Both the position numbers and the translations under genes were made by a program. Shown piece by piece: positions 1 to 8,578 of a stretch of 64,000 nucleotides of DNA. The stretch comes from an endosymbiont of Bathymodiolus septemdierum str. Myojin knoll (GTDB lineage Bacteria; Pseudomonadota; Gammaproteobacteria; PS1; Pseudothioglobaceae). Every line of letters begins with the position of its first letter. The stretch's first letter is position 1. The stretch is taken from NCBI RefSeq assembly GCF_001547755.1, contig NZ_AP013042.1:186001-250000 (forward strand), written 5' to 3'. Under the pieces are notes generated by a model, which saw only the letters and a program-made list of their open reading frames with translations, was not told where the DNA came from and did not search any database.

Positions 1-102
1 AAACATCACCTTTTCCACTCAAAAACTCGTCAAATAACTGGCTATTTGTTTAATCCCACAATCTTATGGTGTGTCATTACCCCGGCTATAGGAGACTAAC
101 TT

Positions 103-174
103 ATGGGAAACATAAATAACAAGCAATCTTTTAGAGAAAATCCAAACCATGAGATTGTAGGGCTAAACAGATAA
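103..174 (+). CDS. Possible 23-residue small ORF
   Basis: A short reading frame starts at ATG 103, preceded by an AGGAG ribosome-binding sequence at 90-94, and stops at TAA 172-174. The product would be polar (many Asn, Glu, Arg) with no membrane segment or known motif. It ends about 40 bases before the promoter of the adhesin gene. It may be a leader-like peptide or the remnant of a longer gene. I do not recognise it; the ribosome-binding site is the only positive evidence. Confidence 0.25.
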   Translation: MGNINNKQSFRENPNHEIVGLNR

Positions 175-213
175 GTAGAGAAAAAGCAAAAAAAAAAACG
201 ATTATTTTCTGTG

Positions 214-219
214 TATAAT
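214..219 (+). promoter_or_regulatory. -10 box upstream of the adhesin gene
   Basis: A perfect TATAAT sits at 214-219 inside the 12-mer TGTGTATAATGC. The same 12-mer precedes the secreted repeat-protein gene near 19.97 kb. Transcription would begin near 226, after the ATG at 222, so the next in-frame ATG at 255 is the likelier start. No good -35 hexamer is evident in the A-rich stretch upstream. Confidence 0.5.
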
Positions 220-254
220 GCATGTTTTATCTTAGTCCATTATTAATTTATATT

Positions 255-3200
255 ATGAATACATTATTAACAAACTCAACCCAAACCCACTCATCAATAG
301 CAAATATCGCGGGGGGGCACATTTCTAATGTACTCAACAAACTCAAACAACTCCTCCTCTTCAGCGCACTAACCTTATCACTGAATGTTACCGCTGTTGA
401 CAAGCCTCAAAGCTTTGATAAAGAAGCCTACTTAAACCTTAACCAAGAATACAACTGGAACAACCCTCAAACTTATTACAAAAAAGACAACCAAGGGCTG
501 CTAATACTCAAGCAAGTCGGTAGCACAGTGCGTAACACTCTAGGCGCTACTAATTCAGACAATGCCAACCAATTTGGCAGCACACTTAAAAACAACCTTA
601 AAAACCAAGCCATTAACCAAGCCGTTAGTGGTACCGAAGGCTATATCAACAACAAAGCCAACGAATATGCCAATCAATTTGGCGCTGGTCGCACTGAAAT
701 CCAATTAGGTGGATTTAACTCAGAAGCACTCAATTACAACATTAGAACCATTCAACCCCTCTCTGAACTTAACGAAGACAGCCAAGATTTAATCTTCTTC
801 CAAGGACAACTAACCTCAGGTCAAAATCACAGCGAACGCCGTGAAACCTTAAACCTAGGTATCGGCTATCGCAAATTACTAGAAGCAGGGCAATCGATTG
901 CCGGCATCAACCTCTTCACCGACTATGAAACCCAATCTGCACACAAACGCGCCAGCATCGGCTTAGAATACCAAAGAACCAATTTTAAAGCCAACTTTAA
1001 CAAATACCAATCACTCTCAGACAAAAAAGTCATTGGTAGTTTTACTGAAGAAGTACTTGATGGTTATGATGTGAAACTAGAAGGACAAATCCCTTACCTG
1101 CCTTGGGCTAAAATCAAAGGCACCCGCTATGTTTGGGACAAAACCACCAACGCCAACAGCGTAGATATTAAAGGCACCATTCTTGGTGTTGAAGTGCAAC
1201 TCTCTGACGCCGCTCGCTTTGAGTTCGGCACTGAGAAGTCCAACAGCGCTGATAGTAACAGCTACGCCCGCCTAAGCATGGCAATACCTTTTAAAGACAG
1301 TAAGTTCACCAACTTTAAAATAGCCGATAAAGCCTTTAAAAACACAAACAAAATGCAATTGGGTGAATTTGCCTGGGTAGAACGAAGCAACAAAATCCGT
1401 ATTGAAAAAGTCACAAATGGTGGCACTATTATCCTAGGTGAATACAATGCCTTTACTGTCGGCGCAACTTGTACCATCACTGACAGTGCAAGCGTATCAA
1501 CAGTCGCAACCACAGGATCCGATGGCTCTGTTACCCTGCCAAGTCTTAGTATTCCAGCAGGCTTAGTGACTATGAGTTGTACTGGCGGTACCTACACCGA
1601 TGAGGCAACAGGACAAACTGTTGACCCTGCACCAACCTTACGCGTGGTAAAAAAATACTCAGGCACAGGCCCTTTAACGATAATAGCTTCACCACTGTCT
1701 GAGATTGCTTATCAATTAGCAGACGCAGCAGGTGGCATTGCAGGTAATATTGCCGACAAAAACACTGATGTTGCTACTGCCTTTGGTATTAAAGGGGTTG
1801 ACTTTACTGGCACCATTCCAACTGATCTTAATAACGAAGCAGCAGGCAACGACGACGCTGGCAAATTTGGTTTGGTATTAGCAGGCATCTCACAAATGCA
1901 AGAGTCTACCCCATCAGTTACCATCGCTACTTTGGTCGCAGACCTAAATACTGACGGTATTTTAAATATGCCAAATCAAGATTTGACAACTGCGATAAAC
2001 ACTTGTATGGCTGGAAACACAGCTTCTGATACAGACGGTATTGCTTGTAATGGCGCTTCAGGTAATCCAGGCACTGCAGCCACAGCCGTCAAAGACAACC
2101 TAGCCATTCTTGCCTCTGACAGTGTGCTAGCCGATATTGGTACTGATGCTAATACTTCTAGCACCTCTGACACCACCATTGCTGAGTTTGGCAGTATCTT
2201 GCCAGCACTCACTGATTTTGTGAATGCCAACTTGAGCGCTTATCAAACTTACATTGATGCCAACCCAGGCAGTTTTGCCTCGCCTGCCACGCAAGCTGAA
2301 GTACAAGCAATGATTACTGCGGTGAATGCTGCGGTAACTGCTGCTGCCTCTGACAGTGTGCTAGCCGATATTGGTACTGATGCTAATACTGCTAGCACCT
2401 CTGACACCACCATTGCTGAGTTTGGCAGTATCTTGCCAGCACTCACTGATTTTGTGAATGCCAACTTGAGCGCTTATCAAACTTACATTGATGCCAACCC
2501 AGGCAGTTTTGCCTCGCCTGCCACGCAAGCTGAAGTACAAGCAATGATTACTGCGGTGAATGCTGCGGTGAATACTCCACCAACTCTAAGCAGCTCTACC
2601 CCAGCTGACAATGCATCTGCTGTTGCTGTCGCTAGCAATATCGTACTAACCTTTAGTAAACCTATGATAAAAGGCAGCAGTGGTGATATCGTACTCCGTA
2701 GATTGATTTCAGGCACCGACACAATCATTGAAACCTTTGCTTTTAATAGTGCAAAAGTTACGATAGGCACAGGTGCCACACAAAATGTGGTTACCATTAA
2801 CCCAACGGCTGATTTAGTGTTTAATGGTGTCTACCATATCACCATTGCCAGCGGTGCACTAACAGATGTTTCAGCCAATGCCTATACAGGTATTACTAAT
2901 GCTACGACACTGAACTTTGAAGTGATTGCACAAAGTATAGACGGCTATAAAACAGTGCGCTCTCCAGATACAGATAAACTATGGCTAGATAGAAACCTAG
3001 GAGCAACACAAGTAGCCACTTCAAGCACAGATAGCGCTAGTTATGGTGATTTATACCAATGGGGCAGAAAGGCTGATGGACATGAAGACAGAACAAAGAC
3101 TAGCACATCAAGCACACTGACTTCTGATATCACCAATGCAAGCACAACGCTATTTATTACTAGTGCTAGTGATTGGGTAAATGTAGATTCATCAGGTGCA

Positions 3201-3542
3201 TCGCGCACTGCCGCTTGGGCAGATGGTGGCAGTAATGACATTTGTCCAGCAGGCTTTAGTGTGCCAACTGATGCTGAACTAGCCGCTGATACTACCGGTG
3301 CCACCACCACGGATATTATCAACAGCGCCACAGCCTTCTCTAGCTTCTTGAAAATCCCACTTGCTGGCTTCCGCGCTCGGTCGAATGGCACGCTTAACGG
3401 TGTTGGCACTTACGCCCTCTTGTGGAGTCGCTCTGCTTATGGGTCGTCGGCTGCTCGCAGTTTGTACATCGGTGGTGGCGGTGCGGACTTCGCCAGCGAT
3501 GATCGTGCCCTCGGCTTTAGTGTTCGTTGTATTAAGGATTAA
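255..3542 (+). CDS. Inverse autotransporter adhesin (intimin/invasin-like) with FISUMP-type C-terminal domain
   Basis: Large outer-membrane adhesin. Residues are counted from the upstream ATG at 222; start 255 (residue 12) is preferred because of the -10 box at 214-219. A hydrophobic export segment lies near residues 45-60. An inverse-autotransporter beta-barrel domain spans about 160-355 (for example LGIGYRKLLEAGQSIAGINL). Ig-like and low-complexity passenger segments follow, including two near-identical 75-residue units at about 630-783. A Big_5/SbsA-type Ig domain covers about 784-904. A FISUMP/C-type-lectin-like domain (LYQWGRKADGH, CPAGFSVPTDAE, SVRCIKD) ends the protein. In this family the barrel anchors the N-terminus and the passenger is exported, so the C-terminal domain would be the exposed tip. 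Its last ~60 codons are adenine-poor and GC-rich. The ligand cannot be read from sequence. Confidence 0.88.
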   Translation: MNTLLTNSTQTHSSIANIAGGHISNVLNKLKQLLLFSALTLSLNVTAVDKPQSFDKEAYLNLNQEYNWNNPQTYYKKDNQGLLILKQVGSTVRNTLGATNSDNANQFGSTLKNNLKNQAINQAVSGTEGYINNKANEYANQFGAGRTEIQLGGFNSEALNYNIRTIQPLSELNEDSQDLIFFQGQLTSGQNHSERRETLNLGIGYRKLLEAGQSIAGINLFTDYETQSAHKRASIGLEYQRTNFKANFNKYQSLSDKKVIGSFTEEVLDGYDVKLEGQIPYLPWAKIKGTRYVWDKTTNANSVDIKGTILGVEVQLSDAARFEFGTEKSNSADSNSYARLSMAIPFKDSKFTNFKIADKAFKNTNKMQLGEFAWVERSNKIRIEKVTNGGTIILGEYNAFTVGATCTITDSASVSTVATTGSDGSVTLPSLSIPAGLVTMSCTGGTYTDEATGQTVDPAPTLRVVKKYSGTGPLTIIASPLSEIAYQLADAAGGIAGNIADKNTDVATAFGIKGVDFTGTIPTDLNNEAAGNDDAGKFGLVLAGISQMQESTPSVTIATLVADLNTDGILNMPNQDLTTAINTCMAGNTASDTDGIACNGASGNPGTAATAVKDNLAILASDSVLADIGTDANTSSTSDTTIAEFGSILPALTDFVNANLSAYQTYIDANPGSFASPATQAEVQAMITAVNAAVTAAASDSVLADIGTDANTASTSDTTIAEFGSILPALTDFVNANLSAYQTYIDANPGSFASPATQAEVQAMITAVNAAVNTPPTLSSSTPADNASAVAVASNIVLTFSKPMIKGSSGDIVLRRLISGTDTIIETFAFNSAKVTIGTGATQNVVTINPTADLVFNGVYHITIASGALTDVSANAYTGITNATTLNFEVIAQSIDGYKTVRSPDTDKLWLDRNLGATQVATSSTDSASYGDLYQWGRKADGHEDRTKTSTSSTLTSDITNASTTLFITSASDWVNVDSSGASRTAAWADGGSNDICPAGFSVPTDAELAADTTGATTTDIINSATAFSSFLKIPLAGFRARSNGTLNGVGTYALLWSRSAYGSSAARSLYIGGGGADFASDDRALGFSVRCIKD
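2111..2569 (+). repeat. Two 225-bp near-identical tandem units in the adhesin gene
   Basis: Copy 1 is 2111-2335 and copy 2 is 2345-2569, offset 234 bases (78 codons), so the reading frame is kept. I see one difference (T to G, changing Ser to Ala). Such identity points to recent duplication or ongoing unequal recombination that would change passenger length. Confidence 0.95.
3366..3539 (+). other. Putative diversity-generating-retroelement variable region
   Basis: The last ~58 codons of the adhesin lie in a FISUMP/C-lectin fold of the kind often diversified by retroelements, and end in GFSVRCIKD directly before the stop. By hand count the coding strand of 3361-3540 has only 21 adenines in 180 bases, and about 57% G+C, far from the AT-rich surroundings. 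Many codons look like products of AAC/AAT template codons after adenine replacement (runs of GCT, CGC, TCG, GGT, GAT, CTC). No reverse transcriptase or template repeat is in the window, so a cassette elsewhere must be assumed. Confidence 0.55.
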
Positions 3543-3625
3543 GCGCAGCGTGATACTTTGATTTATTTGCACACTTTGACCCTTGACACAGACATTCCGC
3601 AGGGTGGCTGGGTGCTCTTAAATAT

Positions 3626-3645
3626 AAAGGGACGCTACCCTTTTT
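3626..3645 (+). repeat. REP-like inverted repeat, left of transposase
   Basis: AAAGGGACGCTACCCTTTTT lies just before the RAYT-type transposase gene. Its reverse complement recurs right after that gene at 4308-4329, and a one-base variant of the core lies at 31780-31798. Genes of this family are typically flanked by and act on such REP sequences. Confidence 0.8.
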
Positions 3646-3661
3646 ATGCTAAAATATCCAA

Positions 3662-4319
3662 ATGCCAAGACAAGCCAGAAGTGTATTTGCCAATATTCCA
3701 CACCATGTAACTCAGCGAGGTAATCGCAAAACTGATGTGTTTTTTTGTGATAAAGATAAAGATTATTACCTAGAATTATTACAAGAATACACTACAAAGC
3801 ACCAAGTGAAAGTATTAGCATATTGTCTAATGACAAACCATATTCATTTAATTTTACAACCAGCCACAGCAGATGGGCTACAAAAAGTCTTAAAACTATT
3901 GCATATGCGCTATAGCCAATATATCAATAAACAACAAAATACGAGTGGTATTTTATGGCAAGGCAGGTTTTTTTTCTTGTGCTTTGGATGAAAAATACAC
4001 TTATTACGCATTTGCTTATGTTGAGAATAACCCTGTAAAAGCAAATATGGTAGAAAATGTGCAAGATTATTTTTATTCAAGCGCAAGATTTCATCTTGGG
4101 TTGAGTAAAAATAGTTTGTTGGTTGAGTATGATATTGGCGTTAGGCAAGATGAGTATGACAATTATTTAAAAAGTATGTCTTTTCAAAATAATGATATTT
4201 TAAAATGCAATACTAGAAAGGGCTTACCTTGCGGAAGTACTGGTTTTGTAAAAAAACTTGGAAAAATTGTAGGTAGAGATTTGAGTTTTAAAGGCGTTGG
4301 TAGATCTAAAAAAGGGTAG
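3662..4319 (+). pseudogene. REP-associated tyrosine transposase (IS200-like Y1 family), frameshifted
   Basis: The first frame (3662-3991) encodes the N-terminal Y1/IS200-like transposase: MPRQARSVF, HHVTQRGNR, and the HUH motif in LMTNHIHLIL. The reading then continues one frame over as FSCALDEKYTYYAFAYVENN PV..., the usual C-terminal half with YVENNPVKA. The switch occurs at an eight-T run after GGCAGG near 3967-3974; seven Ts would restore one continuous ~215-residue protein. It is flanked by inverted REP-like sequences. It could be a true pseudogene, a slippery programmed frameshift, or a homopolymer sequencing error. Confidence 0.82.
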
Positions 4320-4329
4320 CGTCCCCTTT
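4308..4329 (-). repeat. REP-like inverted repeat, right of transposase
   Basis: This carries the reverse complement of the 3626-3645 repeat (shared core AAAAAGGGTAGCGTCCC) with one extra C before the closing TTT. With the left copy it brackets the transposase gene. Directly downstream begins the broken Nif3-family gene, so this repeat marks the insertion junction. Confidence 0.8.
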
Positions 4330-4330
4330 A

Positions 4331-4907
4331 ATCCAAAAACTGACGCACTTTTTGTCCATCATGGTTTTTTCTGGAAGGGCGAAGACCAACGCATCACCGG
4401 TATCAAAAAAAATCGCATCAAAGCCTTATTGGATAACAACATCAATTTATTTGGCTACCATTTGCCCCTTGATGCCCACACCGAAGTCGGTAATAATTTC
4501 CAACTTGCCGAACGCTTTGGTATCAAAAATCCAACGCCCATTGGCGATACTTTAGTCTGGAGGGGGGAATTGACGCAACACTGGGCGCACTTTCAAAAAC
4601 GATTGAACAGGCGTTAAGTCGCAAGCTACTAATATTCGGCAATGAAGGCAAGCCTTTAAAAACGATTGCTTGGTGTAGTGGTGGTGCACAAAATTATATG
4701 GATCACGCCATCGATATTAACGCCGACTGTTTCATCACTGGCGAAATCTCCGAACAAAATCCCGCCATCGCTAAAGAAAATAACATTGCTTTTATTGCCG
4801 CCGGACACCATGCCACTGAACGATACGGTGTGCAAGCCCTTTGTCAACATTTAAGCGATAAATTTGGTATTAAGCATCAATTTATTGACATTGACAATCA
4901 AGTATAA
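4331..4907 (+). pseudogene. Nif3-family (YbgI-like, GTP cyclohydrolase 1 type 2 homologue) remnant
   Basis: The remnant begins inside the family sequence at DALFVHHGFFWKGE and lacks the first ~50-60 residues; nothing upstream of the transposase supplies them. It continues as GYHLPLDAHTEVGNN, then shifts frame near 4578 (one base appears missing after GACGCA) and resumes as TLGALSKTIEQALSRK through ADCFITGEISEQN and AAGHHATERYGVQAL to a normal end at 4907. Nif3 proteins are dinuclear-metal enzymes of uncertain role. Truncation by the REP-bounded transposase plus the frameshift make this a dead gene. Confidence 0.85.
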
Positions 4908-4941
4908 TATCTCATTTTTATAATCTTTACATTTTTATATA

Positions 4942-5964
4942 ATGAGCAAAAAATTTGATGTATGTGTTGTTGGCGCAACAGGGGCTGTGGGCGAGACGAT
5001 TCTTTCTATTTTAGAGCAACGAAACTTTCCGATTAATAATTTATATCCGTTGGCCAGTAGCAATTCTGCGGGTAAGAAGATAATGTGCCAGGGTAAGACT
5101 TGGATGGTGCAAGATTTGGCAACTTTTGATTTTTCACAGGCGCAGATCGGTTTGTTTTCGGCGGGTGGGCATATTTCTGAAAAGTATGCGCCAATTGCAG
5201 CGCAAGCAGGCTGTGTGGTGATTGATAATACAGCGCATTTTCGTCGTGATGAAGATATTCCATTAGTGGTGCCAGAGGTGAATCCACACGCGATTGCGGG
5301 TTATACAAAACGCAATATTATTGCCAATCCAAATTGTTCAACTATTCAAATGTTAGTAGCGTTAAAACCTATTTATGATGCGGTGGGTATTGAACGAATC
5401 AATGTCGCGACTTATCAGGCGGTGTCGGGTTCTGGCAAGGAGGCGATTTCGGAATTGACCAATCAAGCGGTTAATTTGTTGAACGGTAAGGAGGTCGATG
5501 TTGAAGTTTATCCTAAGCAAATTGCGTTTAATGTGATTCCGCATATTGATGTTTTCCAAGACAATGGTTACACCAAAGAAGAAATGAAAATGGTGTGGGA
5601 AACAAAGAAGATTTTTGAAGACGAAGACATTTTGGTTAATCCAACTGCGGTGCGTGTGCCAGTTCTGTATGGGCATTCTGAGGCAATTAATATTGAAACT
5701 AAGACTAAAATTACAGCAGCAGAAGCCACTGCAATTTTAGAAAAAGCCGACGGCGTTAAGGTGATGGATGTGCGCGGGGATGGTGGTTATGCGACACCAT
5801 TTGTTGAGGCGACGAACCACGATGAAACTTTTGTTAGTCGTATTCGTGAAGATATTTCACACGAGAAAGGCTTGAATTTATGGGTGGTTTCTGATAATAT
5901 CCGCAAGGGTGCTGCATTAAATAGCATTCAAATCGCTGAAATTCTAATTGAAAAATATTTATAG
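4942..5964 (+). CDS. asd: Aspartate-semialdehyde dehydrogenase
   Basis: Catalyses NADPH-dependent reduction of aspartyl phosphate to aspartate semialdehyde, the branch point to lysine/diaminopimelate, threonine and methionine. The N-terminal nucleotide-binding motif VGATGAVGETIL and the active-site cysteine motif NPNCSTIQM (around residue 132) are intact, and the 340-residue length is normal. There is little ribosome-binding sequence before the ATG. It is followed 9 bases later by a small membrane-protein gene and then by hisB and hisH, all on the same strand. Confidence 0.95.
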   Translation: MSKKFDVCVVGATGAVGETILSILEQRNFPINNLYPLASSNSAGKKIMCQGKTWMVQDLATFDFSQAQIGLFSAGGHISEKYAPIAAQAGCVVIDNTAHFRRDEDIPLVVPEVNPHAIAGYTKRNIIANPNCSTIQMLVALKPIYDAVGIERINVATYQAVSGSGKEAISELTNQAVNLLNGKEVDVEVYPKQIAFNVIPHIDVFQDNGYTKEEMKMVWETKKIFEDEDILVNPTAVRVPVLYGHSEAINIETKTKITAAEATAILEKADGVKVMDVRGDGGYATPFVEATNHDETFVSRIREDISHEKGLNLWVVSDNIRKGAALNSIQIAEILIEKYL

Positions 5965-5973
5965 GAGCGTATT

Positions 5974-6213
5974 ATGGTAGAAAAATTACCAACTAAAAGC
6001 CTTATTGTTGCTATCCTTTTGGCGGTATTTTTTGGTCCAATTGGTTTATTTTATGCTAGCGTTGTTGGTGCATTAGTTATGCTAGTTATTACTGCAATTA
6101 TCGGCTTTGTTACTTTCGGATTTGGCTTGTTTGTTCCTTATATTATTTGTATTATATGGGCAATTATTGCTGTTAATAATTACAATAAAAAGATAATTGA
6201 AATTTCAAAATAA
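5974..6213 (+). CDS. Small membrane protein of unknown function, 79 residues
   Basis: Two or three hydrophobic helices cover about residues 9-30, 32-52 and 53-70, with a short charged start and a lysine-rich end. A good GGAG ribosome-binding site lies before the ATG. The pattern '[13 protein letters not shown]' recalls small bacterial membrane proteins of uncertain role, but I cannot assign a family. It sits between asd and hisB, and its stop nearly abuts the hisB start, so it is probably cotranscribed. Confidence 0.7.
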   Translation: MVEKLPTKSLIVAILLAVFFGPIGLFYASVVGALVMLVITAIIGFVTFGFGLFVPYIICIIWAIIAVNNYNKKIIEISK

Positions 6214-6214
6214 T

Positions 6215-6796
6215 ATGATAAAAGTATCCAGAAAAACCAATGAGACTGACATTGAAGTAGCATTAAATTTGTATGGTACAGGTCAGGCAAATATTGATAC
6301 AGGCGTGCCATTTTTAGACCATATGCTTGACCAAATTGCACGCCATGGTTTGATGGATTTAACCATTAAATGTGATGGTGATACGCAAATTGATGACCAT
6401 CACAGTGTTGAAGATATTGGCATTACTTTTGGTCAGGCGTTCACCAAAGCGGTGGGTGACAAAGCAGGACTTACTCGTTATGGGCACGCTTTCGTGCCGC
6501 TAGATGAAGCATTGTCACGCGTGGTTTTAGACTTATCTGGTCGTCCAGGTTTGGAACTTAATGTCGCTTTCACTCGTGCGATGATTGGCACATTTGATGT
6601 AGACTTAATCTCAGAATTTTTTCAAGGTTTTGTCAATCATGCGTTAATTACGCTACACATTGACAATCTAAAAGGGGTGAATTCCCACCACCAGGCTGAA
6701 ACGATTTTCAAAGCATTTGGTCGTGCATTGCGTATGGCAGTTACTTTAGACGATCGTCAGGTAGGCATTATTCCTTCAACCAAAGGTAGTCTGTAA
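6215..6796 (+). CDS. hisB: Imidazoleglycerol-phosphate dehydratase
   Basis: Sixth step of histidine synthesis: dehydration of imidazole glycerol phosphate. The single-function form (193 residues) without the histidinol-phosphatase domain. Metal-binding motifs [21 protein letters not shown] and [12 protein letters not shown] are intact. An in-frame ATG at 6197 lies within the preceding gene; the ATG at 6215, directly after that gene's stop, fits the family start ([13 protein letters not shown]). hisH follows six bases after the stop. Confidence 0.95.
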   Translation: MIKVSRKTNETDIEVALNLYGTGQANIDTGVPFLDHMLDQIARHGLMDLTIKCDGDTQIDDHHSVEDIGITFGQAFTKAVGDKAGLTRYGHAFVPLDEALSRVVLDLSGRPGLELNVAFTRAMIGTFDVDLISEFFQGFVNHALITLHIDNLKGVNSHHQAETIFKAFGRALRMAVTLDDRQVGIIPSTKGSL

Positions 6797-6802
6797 AATC
6801 TA

Positions 6803-7420
6803 ATGCCCCAAAGTATTGCGATTGTTGACTATGGTATGGGTAATGTGCGTTCGGTGCAAAAGGCATTGGCGCATGTTGCGCCGAACGACAACATTTTCTT
6901 AACCGATAATGCTGATTTAATTCGTAGTGCAGACCGCGTTGTGTTTCCTGGACAAGGGGCAATTGGTGCTTGTATGCAGGCATTGAATGCGCATAATTTG
7001 GTTGAGGTTATTAAGCAATCAGCACTCGAAAAACCATTTCTTGGTATTTGTCTTGGCTTGCAATTATTGTTTGACCATTCACAAGAAAATGGGGGTGTTG
7101 AGGGTTTATCTATCTTGCCTGGGAATGTGGTGCATTTTCCAAAAAGTGCACTGAAAATCCCGCATATGGGATGGAACACTGTCAAGCAAACCTCAGAGCA
7201 TCCACTTTGGCACAATATTGATGATAATGCGCGCTTTTATAGTGTCCACAGTTATTTTGTGGAGACGCTCGATACTGATGTAATTACAGGGTCAAGCAGT
7301 TATGGTATTGATTTCACTTGCGCTGTGGCAAAAGACAACTTATTCGCCGTGCAATTTCACCCTGAAAAATCTCAGCACGACGGCTTACAATTATTGGAAA
7401 ACTTTGTTAATTGGGCGTGA
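6803..7420 (+). CDS. hisH: Imidazole glycerol phosphate synthase, glutaminase subunit
   Basis: Supplies ammonia from glutamine to HisF in histidine synthesis. The class I amidotransferase triad is visible: nucleophile Cys in GICLGLQLLF, and His-x-Glu in FHPEKSQHDG. Length (205) is normal. It is tightly linked to hisB; hisA and hisF are not in the window, so the pathway is split on this chromosome. Confidence 0.95.
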   Translation: MPQSIAIVDYGMGNVRSVQKALAHVAPNDNIFLTDNADLIRSADRVVFPGQGAIGACMQALNAHNLVEVIKQSALEKPFLGICLGLQLLFDHSQENGGVEGLSILPGNVVHFPKSALKIPHMGWNTVKQTSEHPLWHNIDDNARFYSVHSYFVETLDTDVITGSSSYGIDFTCAVAKDNLFAVQFHPEKSQHDGLQLLENFVNWA

Positions 7421-7421
7421 A

Positions 7422-7844
7422 TTAACGCAGAGAGTTGTTCTCCAGGCAGTGTATATATGCTTGATGATCCATCGGGGTTTTGTTTTTTTGTGAAGAGAAG
7501 ATCATTTCGGCGATACAGTCCATCATCTTGTGTTCTGCTGCGTGAGGGTCTTGGACTTTTTTCACAATTTTTTGATAATACCCTTGAATGCCTATTGGCT
7601 GGTTGATGGATAATTGTTCTCTGAGAGATAGGTGTAAATTAATGTGTAAAAAAGGGTTGACTTCGCCCTGTTCTGGAAAATAATCTGACTCTATGTCATT
7701 GATGTATGTGTGATATTCAGGGTGCATTTCAATCACTTTCGTGAGCTGATCTTCTAGGGGGTCTAAGGGTTTTTTATTTAAAAATTTTTGCCATGCATTA
7801 GCAAGGAATTGGCGTTGTTGCGTTCTATCTTGTGTGTAAAGCAC
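7422..7844 (-). CDS. DUF1841 family protein
   Basis: A 140-residue soluble protein matching the DUF1841 pattern: an N-terminal RxxFxxAWxK-like segment, a central MHPEYHTYI, and EVNPFLHINLHLSLREQ. Function is not known for the family. It converges on hisH with one base between stops, and its start is adjacent to the nth stop, so it is the distal gene of an nth operon. Confidence 0.8.
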   Translation of the reverse strand: MLYTQDRTQQRQFLANAWQKFLNKKPLDPLEDQLTKVIEMHPEYHTYINDIESDYFPEQGEVNPFLHINLHLSLREQLSINQPIGIQGYYQKIVKKVQDPHAAEHKMMDCIAEMIFSSQKNKTPMDHQAYIHCLENNSLR

Positions 7845-8480
7845 TTAGTCTAAATTCTTTTCTTCGTACTCACATAAGTCAAGCAAAATACACTCAGGGC
7901 ACAACGGCGAACGCGCTTTACAAGTATAACGACCGTGTAAAATCATTAAGTGATGTGCGGGCACACGATATTCATCAGGGATGAATTTAACCAATTTCTT
8001 TTCTACTTCTAACACAGTCTTACCACTGGCAATCGCTGTGCGATTGGCAACACGATAAATGTGTGTGTCAACAGCAATGGTCGGATGTCCAAAAGCTGTG
8101 TTTAAAACCACATTTGCTGTTTTGCGACCAACGCCTGGCAGGGCTTCTAGTTCTTTGCGTGTTTCGGGTACTTTAGAATCGTATTTATCAATCAAAATTT
8201 TGCATGCTTGAACGATATGCTTGGCTTTTGAGTTAAACAGACCGATGGTTTTGATGGTTTCTCTCACTGCATCTTCACCCAATTCATAAATTGCTTCAGG
8301 TGTATTTGCCAATGGGAAAAGTTTCTCCGTGACCTTGTTGACACTTTTATCCGTCGCTTGTGCTGATAAAGTTACCGCGACCAACAATTCAAAAGGCGTT
8401 GAATAGTTTAATTCTGTTGTTGGATTAGGTATCTTTTTTAGTAACCTACCAAATATTTCACTGCGAGTTTCGGCGTTCAT
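7845..8480 (-). CDS. nth: Endonuclease III (base-excision DNA glycosylase/AP lyase)
   Basis: Removes oxidised pyrimidines from DNA and nicks the abasic site. The helix-hairpin-helix LPGVGRKTANVV carries the catalytic Lys, the catalytic Asp is in AVDTHIYRV, and the C-terminal [4Fe-4S] motif is C-x6-C-x2-C-x5-C (in CKARSPLCPECILLDLC). A longer frame from TTG at 8510 exists, but a TATAAT at 8513-8518 on this strand lies just upstream, so the ATG at 8480, matching the family N-terminus, is preferred. Confidence 0.95.
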   Translation of the reverse strand: MNAETRSEIFGRLLKKIPNPTTELNYSTPFELLVAVTLSAQATDKSVNKVTEKLFPLANTPEAIYELGEDAVRETIKTIGLFNSKAKHIVQACKILIDKYDSKVPETRKELEALPGVGRKTANVVLNTAFGHPTIAVDTHIYRVANRTAIASGKTVLEVEKKLVKFIPDEYRVPAHHLMILHGRYTCKARSPLCPECILLDLCEYEEKNLD

Positions 8481-8578
8481 TGTTTTTTTTGTATCACTTT
8501 GATTGAGCAAATATTATACAGTGAAAACCCATAAATAGCAAAGTCATGCTACAGCATACTTTATAAGAGATATGGGTC

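Noticed and set aside
222-254. Upstream ATG of the adhesin at 222
   Set aside because: It lies three bases after a perfect -10 box, so the transcript would begin after it.
1262-3572. Several 70-120-codon antisense frames across the adhesin gene
   Set aside because: They mirror the repetitive passenger sequence, share its repeats, and have no ribosome-binding site or family signal.
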